A DNA stretch of 64,000 nucleotides, from NCBI RefSeq assembly GCF_000243695.2, contig NZ_AHMN02000007.1, positions 248,001 to 312,000 of the forward strand, read 5' to 3'. Below, piece by piece: positions 53,157 to 64,000 of this stretch. Source of the stretch: Leptospira kirschneri serovar Cynopteri str. 3522 CT (GTDB taxonomy: Bacteria > Spirochaetota > Leptospiria > Leptospirales > Leptospiraceae). The notes under the pieces were generated by a model. That model made no database searches. It had not been told where the DNA came from and saw nothing but the letters and a program-made list of their open reading frames with translations. Numbering within the stretch: the stretch's first letter is position 1; every line of letters begins with the position of its first letter. The position numbers and the translations under genes were made by a program.

Positions 53157-53435
53157 TTATTTTCTGCGGATGAGCATTCCTACAAGTAGTCCGATACCAA
53201 GTCCTACTCCTAGGCCGATCAACGCCGCCTTTTGTGGATTTTCTTTGATATAAGCTCCGGTCTCATCAATAATTTGTTTAGCCCTTTCGGAAGTGTCACC
53301 CGAGATTTGTTTGATTTTTTCTTTAAAATCGGATACGTGTTCCAAATATTCTTCGCGGGCTTTTCCGGTGATTTTTTTTGCTTTGTCTTTTAAAGACTCC
53401 ACTTCCTCGTTAAAATCTTCCGTTTTGGATGCCAT
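53157..53435 (-). CDS. YqjD/ElaB-like DUF883 membrane-anchored protein
   Basis: A 92-residue protein: a long amphipathic helical region rich in Lys/Glu ([20 protein letters not shown]), then [20 protein letters not shown] and a C-terminal Gly-rich transmembrane helix ending in IRRK. This is the tail-anchored DUF883/YqjD pattern. E. coli relatives bind ribosomes at the membrane in stationary phase; a similar role here is inference. First of a three-gene leftward operon. Confidence 0.75.
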   Translation of the reverse strand: MASKTEDFNEEVESLKDKAKKITGKAREEYLEHVSDFKEKIKQISGDTSERAKQIIDETGAYIKENPQKAALIGLGVGLGIGLLVGMLIRRK

Positions 53436-53544
53436 TGTTTGATTCCTCCCAATTCTTTTTCTAAGTTTTCCGTTGAGGAATCAACTACTTTCGCCGTTTT
53501 GGAGATAGCTTTTTTCTCTCGAATTTTGAGGTCTAATAAAAAGG

Positions 53545-53670
53545 ATGGAAAAATTCATCTCAGAAAGAACGAAACGTCTCCGGCAGTTAGATCCTAAAAA
53601 AATTTATATAAGATGGGAACGTTTTAAGGTGAAAAATTTTTTGCAAAAAATGATCGGGACAAGTGTATGA
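53545..53670 (+). CDS. 41-residue basic peptide, possible upstream cistron
   Basis: ATG 53545 opens a frame reading MEKFISERTKRLRQLDPKKI and ends at a TGA that overlaps the next ATG as ATGA (53667-53670). The composition is basic and coding-like. The AAGG just before the ATG is too close to be a good ribosome binding site, so it could instead be part of a longer leader. It may couple translation to the coiled-coil gene. Confidence 0.35.
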   Translation: MEKFISERTKRLRQLDPKKIYIRWERFKVKNFLQKMIGTSV

Positions 53671-54080
53671 ATTGGATTATGAAATTGATTCGTCTGAGAA
53701 GACGTCAAAAACAAAGAATCTTCAATAAAGCCTACAGACAAGCGTTGAAGTTGATGAAGAAAGAATTTAAGGCAGAGAGGGATCGTCATCTACAAGCCGA
53801 AAAAGAACTGGAAAAATATTATAGAAAAGATGTGGACAGCGAAGCTAAAAAAACCAGAAAGAAAATTCAAGAATTAGATAATTTTAAACTCTTATTGGAA
53901 AGAAGAGAAATGGAGTTGGATTCTAAAATCGTATTTTTAAATGAACAACTCCAAAAGATAGAAGAATTAAAAGCAAGAATGGACGGAGCGGTCAATCTGA
54001 TGGCAAGAGCGGGTTCTCTTTCCAATGGTGCAATAGACGACGCTGAAAAAATTAAACAAACTCTCAAGAAAGTTTTTTAA
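53667..54080 (+). CDS. coiled-coil hypothetical protein
   Basis: A 137-residue highly charged protein, nearly all helical: a basic head (MNWIMKLIRLRRRQKQRIFN) followed by a long coiled coil with Lys/Glu heptads to about residue 110 and a small tail. No signal peptide. It is divergent from the YqjD-like operon. It could bind membrane or nucleic acid through the basic head. No family recognised. Confidence 0.65.
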   Translation: MNWIMKLIRLRRRQKQRIFNKAYRQALKLMKKEFKAERDRHLQAEKELEKYYRKDVDSEAKKTRKKIQELDNFKLLLERREMELDSKIVFLNEQLQKIEELKARMDGAVNLMARAGSLSNGAIDDAEKIKQTLKKVF

Positions 54081-54139
54081 GTTAGGCGAAATCTTTGCTT
54101 ACGAATTCTCAATTTTGATTTTAGAATGGCAAGCAACGA

Positions 54140-54541
54140 ATGAGTCGGAAAATACAAAAAAGAACTCTAATCGTCAGCATCGTACTTTTTGGCGTATCAT
54201 TGTTTACTCCCTCGCTTGAAGAACTTAATTTTGGCACTCACCGCGAGATAATGCCGGGCTATTTAGTACTCGCCTGGGGATGGAATTCTATAGCCTTTTT
54301 TCATCCTGCGTGGTGCGCTAATATCACCTGGATCGTTGGTAATATTCTTTTCTTCAAGAGAGAGTATCGCGCCAGCTTTTGCCTGAGCATACTGACATCG
54401 TTACTTTCGTTAGACAGTTATGCGTATCCCGCCAAAATATACCTTGGTTTTTATCTGTGGAATGTTGCGGTAAATTTACCTTTGGCGATCCATTTGGTCG
54501 CCCTTGCTGCTAACCGATTGAAACCAAAACCTGGTGACTGA
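54140..54541 (+). CDS. hypothetical small membrane protein
   Basis: A 133-residue protein with four hydrophobic segments (LIVSIVLFGVSLFTP, YLVLAWGWNSIAFFHP, ILTSLLSLD, LYLWNVAVNLPLAIHLVALA-like) and a basic N and C terminus. Ala/Trp-rich and higher in G+C than its neighbours, which may indicate transfer. No family identified. Confidence 0.6.
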   Translation: MSRKIQKRTLIVSIVLFGVSLFTPSLEELNFGTHREIMPGYLVLAWGWNSIAFFHPAWCANITWIVGNILFFKREYRASFCLSILTSLLSLDSYAYPAKIYLGFYLWNVAVNLPLAIHLVALAANRLKPKPGD

Positions 54542-54880
54542 ACTTTCAATGAAATTTAGTCTGCGGAAAACACCACGGCGATGCCGTCGCGGGGGAATTA
54601 TTGTTAGATTGGTATATTAAAATAGAAAAACAGCGTGAAGTTTGTGGTTCGCCAAAGGTGTGAAGTACGCAAAGATATAGGAAAAATATGGAATTATAAA
54701 GTTGTTTACTAAACGTTAACTTGATGTAAAAAATAAAAAAGATAAAACAAAGTAAAACCGTAGTAAGTTCTTACATTTCAGTTTTTTGAATACAAGTTTT
54801 TCACCGGAATGTCAAATCCTAAGTTTTCTTGTTTTATAATAAAACAAAAATGAAATGTAATACATTCCGGGAGATCTTTT
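54542..54880. other. 339-bp gap upstream of phhB
   Basis: Starts with a short G/C-rich stretch (CCACGGCGATGCCGTCGCGG near 54570). Near 54714 is GTTAACTTGATGTAAAAAA, a decayed element end. No gene seen. Confidence 0.5.
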
Positions 54881-55189
54881 ATGAGCGATTTAAATAAAGC
54901 AGACTTGGAACTCTTTAAACAAAAAGGCTGGGAAATTAGATTTCGAACAGAAATTCCGCTATTATCTAAAACTTTTCTCTTTTCAACTTATTTAAGCGGG
55001 TTGGAGTTTGTAAATTCGCTTGCACAAATCGCTGAAAAATTGAACCATCATCCGGATCTTTTTTTAGGTTATCGAAAGGTTACGGTGGAAATTTTCACAC
55101 ATTCTAAAAATACAATCACCGATTTGGATCTTCTTTTTGCGGAAGAAGCCGAAACAAAATATAAGGATTCAGAATATTATAATTTTTGA
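54881..55189 (+). CDS. phhB: pterin-4a-carbinolamine dehydratase
   Basis: A 102-residue protein of the PCD/DCoH family. The active-site pattern is visible: [20 protein letters not shown] with the double His, then [16 protein letters not shown] with the distal His and the Asp. It recycles tetrahydropterin cofactors formed by aromatic amino-acid hydroxylases, but no hydroxylase lies nearby, so another pterin-related role is possible. GGGAG is visible upstream of the ATG. Confidence 0.85.
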   Translation: MSDLNKADLELFKQKGWEIRFRTEIPLLSKTFLFSTYLSGLEFVNSLAQIAEKLNHHPDLFLGYRKVTVEIFTHSKNTITDLDLLFAEEAETKYKDSEYYNF

Positions 55190-55334
55190 ATACAATTGAA
55201 GCCAATCCTATCGAATGTCCCGTGAGATAAGGCCGAAATCGCGGAGTATTACCAAGCGCCCGTAGAAGCGAGGTTGAGTTTCAATCGTAAGCTCTTTGCG
55301 TAGCAAAGAATAGAGCGATGTGACGGAATGAGTT

Positions 55335-55871
55335 GTGGCTTTGGGAAATTTAAAGTCGATATATAAAGGTTCTTATTTAGTGGATATAAGAATAATCGAC
55401 GATTTAGAACTAGAAACCATTTTAAAAACAGAACTAGAAGAAGTTGAATTTGACGAATACGAAGACCAAGTTGGAAGTTTGGATGGAGGAATTGTTATAA
55501 AAAGTGAAAATTCAATTATCATAACTCCTATGTGTTGTGGAGATATTGGGAATCTTAGAGAATGGGAGAAAATTTTAGAATCACAAAACAACATTTGGAA
55601 ACAATTGTGGATTGGACATCCTTGGATATTTTACAGAAGAGCGAATGGATTTATAGAAATCTCAAATTATACAGAATCCAATCTTGACGATTTCAATGAT
55701 ATTCAAGCGAAATATAAATTATCCGAAAAAGAATTCGTTTTAGAGCTAAGAAAAATAAGAGAACAACAAAACGAATTCGAAAATCAAATCTACCGAATAT
55801 TAGATAAGATGAAAATTCCCAAAGCAAAAGAAATTGCAAAACTGTTGACTGGAAATCTACAATTACAATAA
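55335..55871 (+). CDS. hypothetical protein, immunity-protein-like
   Basis: A 178-residue acidic soluble protein, starting at GTG 55335. A beta-rich first half has TPMCCGDIGNLREWEKILES and LWIGHPWIFYRR, and a helical end has LELRKIREQQNEFENQI. The layout reminds me of SMI1/KNR4-like immunity proteins of toxin systems, but this is a weak impression and no toxin gene is adjacent. The region upstream (55200-55330) carries repeat-like sequence. Confidence 0.55.
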   Translation: MALGNLKSIYKGSYLVDIRIIDDLELETILKTELEEVEFDEYEDQVGSLDGGIVIKSENSIIITPMCCGDIGNLREWEKILESQNNIWKQLWIGHPWIFYRRANGFIEISNYTESNLDDFNDIQAKYKLSEKEFVLELRKIREQQNEFENQIYRILDKMKIPKAKEIAKLLTGNLQLQ

Positions 55872-56225
55872 AACTATGTCTTTATCGTATTTTCGCTTTT
55901 TCAATTGAGTCGTTAATTACTCAGTGATTTAGAGGCATTTCGTTTTTTCCAAAAAAACATCTTTAAGTCTGAAATCAAATGTTTATCTACTCTTTACTTA
56001 GACCAAATTCACATTATATTTTACTTATAGAAAGTTCTATAACTTACCAATTAACACCAGAGACAAAAGGTGATCATAAAAAAATACACTCATTTTTTAT
56101 AAATCACGTGAGTTTGGGAATCCATGGTTCATTTTTCTAAAAAAGTGTTAAAATAGCGAATAACGCAAATAAGTTCAAGTTCATCTTTCTAATAAAAGTG
56201 GAAAGAATATGACTCTAACCCATAA

Positions 56226-56250
56226 AAAAGCCCGGTTTATCCGGGCTTTT
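56226..56250. terminator. bidirectional intrinsic terminator
   Basis: Stem AAAAGCCCGG/CCGGGCTTTT with loop TTTAT (10 pairs). The extended A run on one side and T run on the other give U tracts in both directions. It closes the leftward response-regulator gene ending at 56290 and may also stop rightward transcripts from 55871. Confidence 0.8.
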
Positions 56251-56252
56251 AC

Positions 56253-56284
56253 ATTTTAAAAAGTACGGGAGAACTTTTTAAAAT
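56253..56284. repeat. perfect 12-bp-arm inverted repeat next to the regulator stop
   Basis: ATTTTAAAAAGT and ACTTTTTAAAAT with an eight-base loop ACGGGAGA. It lies between the regulator stop codon and the terminator; it may aid termination or stabilise the 3' end. Confidence 0.55.
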
Positions 56285-56289
56285 AAAAT

Positions 56290-57015
<726 letters not shown>

Positions 57016-57218
57016 TGCCAAACTCCCGTGAAATAATTAGAGGATAAAATTACCTTATCTGCAACAGATAAAACCAATGAAATGTTAATAAAGGAATTTT
57101 TTTTGTTAGCCATATTTTTACTGAATCTCTTGTCTATTTTCGATTTTAAAGATCAGAGTTTCTTTGAATAACTGTGGTAAAATCATGAATTGTGTTAAAT
57201 TAATATCAAATATCATTA

Positions 57219-57638
<420 letters not shown>

Positions 57639-58063
57639 ACGTTTTGATAAGTTCTCATTCGTAAAATGACCTTTGAGTGTCTAAGAATTTAGTTATATTA
57701 GAATACTCTAAAATAATTTACATAAGTTCGTATAGTAAATTAAAAAAGTGAATTTATAAGTAAGCGTAGGAACATTGATGTGAAAAAACTATTCTATGTT
57801 TCAATGCGAATCAATTGGTGGGAACTCTCACAAACCTATATTTCACAGTAAGATTTTTGAAATGTAGGAACTCTTACTGAAAATATAAGAGATGACTAAT
57901 ATTTTTGGGAAATTTTGCCATAAAATGGATTGATGATAAAAGTTAGAGTTGTTCAAAAATTCCATAGTGGAAATTCGCAAAATTGCCTCAATTGTTCATT
58001 TCAATACAACAAAAACGGATGGAGAATTAATTTTTCAACAACTCTATTTTTGAAAGAAAAAGT
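57639..58063. other. 425-bp gap with short repeats and MITE-like copy 4
   Basis: Contains GTGGGAACTCTCAC near 57820 and the repeat at 57945-58045, which ends 19 bases from the STAS gene stop. Confidence 0.6.
57945..58045. repeat. MITE-like ~100-bp repeat, copy 4
   Basis: Starts AGAGTTGTTCAAAAATT (one change from copy 1) and ends AATTTTTCAACAACTCT. The interior TCCATAGTGGAAATTCGCAA closely follows copy 1. Confidence 0.75.
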
Positions 58064-58393
58064 TTAAGAAAGGACTAAAATGACTCTGTCCATTCTATAG
58101 AATTGAATCAGTTTTTTCAACGAGTTGCTTGCTCCCGAGATAACTAACGTTCTATTTTTAAGTCTGAGGTCGAATGCAAAAGAAATCAGTTTCATTACGG
58201 CCGGAAGAGGCAGGGCTTTGACTTCGTTCAGATTGATTTTTACATGAAGATTAGACTGATAAAATAAAAGAGCGAGCACGGATTTCAATTCGTCTAAAGA
58301 GACTTCATCAAAGGACGAGATCAAAGGAGTCACTTCCGTAGTTTGACGATTTCTTTTAATTTCAAAACGTTCGTATCTTTGGATTGGATTCAT
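58064..58393 (-). CDS. STAS-domain protein (anti-sigma-factor-antagonist-like)
   Basis: A 109-residue protein with the STAS pattern: strands TEVTPLISSFDEVSL, VKINLNEVKALPLPAVMKLI and TLVISGASNSLKKLIQFYRMDRV. The position of the regulatory Ser/Thr in classical anti-anti-sigma factors (after the DxS strand) is not clearly a Ser here (VKALPLP), so phospho-switching is doubtful. It lies alone beside a repeat. Confidence 0.7.
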   Translation of the reverse strand: MNPIQRYERFEIKRNRQTTEVTPLISSFDEVSLDELKSVLALLFYQSNLHVKINLNEVKALPLPAVMKLISFAFDLRLKNRTLVISGASNSLKKLIQFYRMDRVILVLS

Positions 58394-58425
58394 GTCGGAT
58401 CTTTTTAAAAATCAACTCTTTGATT

Positions 58426-58634
58426 TCAAGAAAGAGTTGTTTCAGGAAATGAAAATTCAACGACAATTTTTTTAAAACTGATTCTTTTGTTTTCAAAGAA
58501 AATGTGGGAACTACTACTTATTATTAAATGAATTGGTTTTCTTAGGAGAAGAGGTTTTTTCGTATTTGTAAGAGTTCCCACATCTGAAAAATTCGATTGC
58601 TCTTTTAAATCATAGAGAACCGACAAAAAGTAAA
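58426..58634. repeat. short-repeat pair between STAS and epmA genes
   Basis: GTGGGAACTACTACTT near 58503 and GTAAGAGTTCCCACATC near 58567 face each other, a miniature inverted pair of the GTGGGAACT-type repeat. No gene here. Confidence 0.6.
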
Positions 58635-59591
<957 letters not shown>

Positions 59592-59784
59592 ATCGGGTCT
59601 GAAGACTGACCTATAAAATTTAACGGGACATTTTTTATGGATCGCGTGAACTAAAGCAAAACGCTTTCTATGGATCATGTTTTAGTTCAATTTTTGAATG
59701 GTTGATACCGAATTTATAAAAAGAGAACAAAACTTTAGTTGCAGGGAATAAATTCTTCTCTAAATTTTGGTGCGGTAAAAGATT

Positions 59785-60933
59785 ATGGCGAAGCAAGAAA
59801 ACTACTATATCACTATCAAAGGTAGAAAATACGATCGTAAGTTGATCCAGCTTGCGGAAGAATTTACTTCCGGTAAACGGGATGGTAAGATTTCGATCAA
59901 CGACGCAAAACGTCTTTTAAGAATTGTCAAGGATAACAACGCTTATACGGACATAGAAAAACATACGATCGAATACATTCGTGAAAATTATAAGTTCACC
60001 GAAAAATCGGACGAATGGTTCCGTTCAGAAATCCGTAAATGGGCCGCTAAAAAAGTGCAAGAAGCAAGAAAAAAAAGTGATGTGGAATCCATCTTAGTTG
60101 ATGATTCTGAGGTTCCGGAAGTAAATTTTCCTTCCAGTTGGGGAGAAGACAAAACCGAAGTTGAAATCAAGGAGACTTCTACAAGAGGTTGGAGAGAAAA
60201 TTCCAATTTTTCATCCACAACTTCCCACTCTAAAAAAAATAAAAGGCTTGTTCCGACTTTAATTTTTCTTTCTGGTTTTCTGATTCTTATAGGTCTGGTC
60301 TATTTTTTCCGAACCCTATTTTATAGGGAAGATTCCGAGCAAGTCGTAAAAACGAAATCTGAGATCGTCTCTAATTCAAAAGAAAAACGATCCGACGTTT
60401 TGACGGAAAAAGCAGAATCTACTCAGGAAATCAGAAAAAAAAGCGTAAGGTCTAAAAAAGAGGAATCGGAAATTCCAAAAAACGCTCTTACAATTCTAAA
60501 ACCACAAAACGGAAAAAAGTTAGAATCTAAATCCTTATTCTCTTCGTTGACAAATAAAAATTCCACAGAAGAATTTTCTTCTAATCCTCAATTTAGAGAA
60601 ATTGAATCCAATGTAATTCGTTTTGAAAAAAACAGCATTCAGATTCATAAAGAATCGAGACCAAGTCTCAACCGTTTGGCTCGCTGGATGAAACAAGATT
60701 CTTCGATCCGAGTCAAAGTTATCGGCCATACTTCTTTGGAAGGTAGCGAAGACGCCAATCAAAAAGTTTCTTTTCTTCGTGCACAAACGGTTCGAAATTA
60801 TATTGCTGGAAACGGCATTTCCAAAGATCGTTTTGAAATCATCCCCAAAGGTGCAAGTGTTCCTATCGGCGATAATTCTAAAGAAGAGGGGAAGGAAATG
60901 AATCGTAGAGTGGAACTTAGAATTTATAATTGA
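59785..60933 (+). CDS. OmpA-domain protein with internal membrane anchor
   Basis: A 382-residue protein. Residues 1-150 are charged and cytoplasmic-looking. A transmembrane helix ([20 protein letters not shown], about 152-171) follows, then a Lys/Glu/Ser-rich linker, then an OmpA/MotB peptidoglycan-binding domain (about 275-382): [30 protein letters not shown], and [11 protein letters not shown]. The protein would span the inner membrane and grip peptidoglycan. No signal peptide; the anchor is internal. Confidence 0.82.
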   Translation: MAKQENYYITIKGRKYDRKLIQLAEEFTSGKRDGKISINDAKRLLRIVKDNNAYTDIEKHTIEYIRENYKFTEKSDEWFRSEIRKWAAKKVQEARKKSDVESILVDDSEVPEVNFPSSWGEDKTEVEIKETSTRGWRENSNFSSTTSHSKKNKRLVPTLIFLSGFLILIGLVYFFRTLFYREDSEQVVKTKSEIVSNSKEKRSDVLTEKAESTQEIRKKSVRSKKEESEIPKNALTILKPQNGKKLESKSLFSSLTNKNSTEEFSSNPQFREIESNVIRFEKNSIQIHKESRPSLNRLARWMKQDSSIRVKVIGHTSLEGSEDANQKVSFLRAQTVRNYIAGNGISKDRFEIIPKGASVPIGDNSKEEGKEMNRRVELRIYN

Positions 60934-61194
60934 ATAGATTTACTCAAATCTTTTTGTCGATTTAAACTTGGGTTTGATATAAGAAAGTTTGGTGAGAATT
61001 CAGACCTTGAGGTTGTAATTGCTTTCACGATTTCAAGTCGAGTAGGTTGTAAAATTCTTTCTTAGGCTTTCAAAATCCTATTTTTCAATCTTCCTGTGAA
61101 AAATTCTATACAAACTAAATGCTTGCAACAGCATGAATTTGTAACTTGTCTTATTCTATCGATGAACTGGAAGGACAACTCGTAGAAGGACTCA

Positions 61195-63478
<2,284 letters not shown>

Positions 63479-63506
63479 CTCGAAAGATTTGTTCGTGTAA
63501 ATTCCT

Positions 63507-63556
63507 AAGTTTTCCTTTCAAATTTCGACTCAAGAAGTTTCGGAAGGAAAACTTTT
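63507..63556 (+). terminator. possible terminator after acn
   Basis: Arms AAGTTTTCCTT (63507-63517) and AAGGAAAACTT (63544-63554) followed by TT. The 26-base loop is long, so this is only a probable terminator. Confidence 0.4.
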
Positions 63557-64000
63557 ATCTCTAAAATCATCAATCGCGCAGAATGTATTTTTGTCCGGAC
63601 TAATTGGACGAATCCGGCTCGCCACAGGCAGTTGGACTGGCTCTTTAGTTCTGGTCAACAAGGTTTATGCAAGAAATGTAATGTAAACATATCGCCTTTA
63701 GTTTCAATATAGAACGCGATTTGTCGGACGACCCGAAAAACTCAAGCGAATGATCGGTATTCAGGAAGTGATACATTTTCAGGGCGTGAGACGCTGAGTT
63801 TTTTCGCATCGATCCATTTCGCGTTATGCCGAATTCACGTTATTTTACTGTGAAATCATGAAAATGTGGGAACTACCACGGTTTTCCAGAACCGAAGAAC
63901 TTTCAAAAAGAGTAATGAATCTAAAATGAGACAAAATCTGTGGGAACTATTACAAATCCGAGGTTTTACAGTAAAACTCTAAAAATGTGGGAATTCTTAC
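63557..64000. repeat. repeat-rich right end
   Basis: Non-coding. Contains CGTTATGCCGAATTCACGTT (ends about 63842, element end), and three short repeats GTGGGAACTACCAC, GTGGGAACTATTAC and GTGGGAATTCTTAC (from about 63864 to 64000). No gene seen. Confidence 0.65.

Noticed and set aside
58426..58626. 66-codon leftward frame
   Set aside because: It runs through two GTGGGAACT-type repeats and has no coding signature.

Overview
The window is AT-rich spirochaete DNA and most likely comes from the small chromosome (CII) of a pathogenic Leptospira of the interrogans type. The evidence is a complete haem biosynthesis cluster with an embedded two-component system (the known HemKR arrangement), Leptospira-type families (DUF1564, a DUF1574-like protein beside an MBOAT acyltransferase), many TTG starts, and intergenic repeats typical of pathogenic leptospires. 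This assignment is inference from gene content; no rRNA or tRNA gene was seen.

Layout. 1-7 kb is an accessory left end: an SDR fragment, a cNMP-domain protein, an acyltransferase, an AT-rich DUF5131/TcmP pair that looks transferred, then decayed or ORFan genes and miniature repeats. 7-9.5 kb holds an FMN reductase and a first ParAB pair with its own candidate binding sites and a G-quadruplex motif. 9.5-24.5 kb is the haem region: an outer-membrane protein, hemH (apparent CTG start), hemG, a membrane protein, then the leftward operon hemA-hemCD-hemB-hemL-hemK-hemR-hemE-hemN, preceded by a hem-box. 24.5-28.6 kb carries a DUF1564 protein, repeats, mqnD and metF. 28.6-34.3 kb holds a tail-fibre-like discoidin protein, a plasmid-type Rep and a second ParAB pair, with two perfect 16-bp palindromes and a cluster of inverted repeats.

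From 7 to 32 kb most genes point left, and beyond 34.3 kb most point right. With rep/parAB at the switch, this marks 32.0-34.3 kb as the probable replication origin of the replicon. Core genes (hem genes, asd, metF, acn, pyk) beside a plasmid-type origin fit a chromid.

34.3-39.5 kb is a T-rich block of ORFans led by a Fis/AAA-like regulator that lacks GAFTGA. 40-45.3 kb has an MBOAT/SGNH-like O-acylation pair with a convergent membrane protein between. 45.3-50.2 kb has asd, a large conserved protein, pyk and a lipoprotein. 50.2-64 kb mixes a YqjD/YqjE-like membrane-stress operon, phhB, an orphan response regulator, a STAS protein, epmA, an OmpA-domain protein and aconitase, separated by repeats.

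The intergenic spaces are dominated by at least three interspersed repeat families: a ~100-bp MITE-like element with 17-bp terminal repeats, a larger family bounded by TTAACGTGAGTTCG-type inverted ends, and short GTGGGAACT-type repeats.
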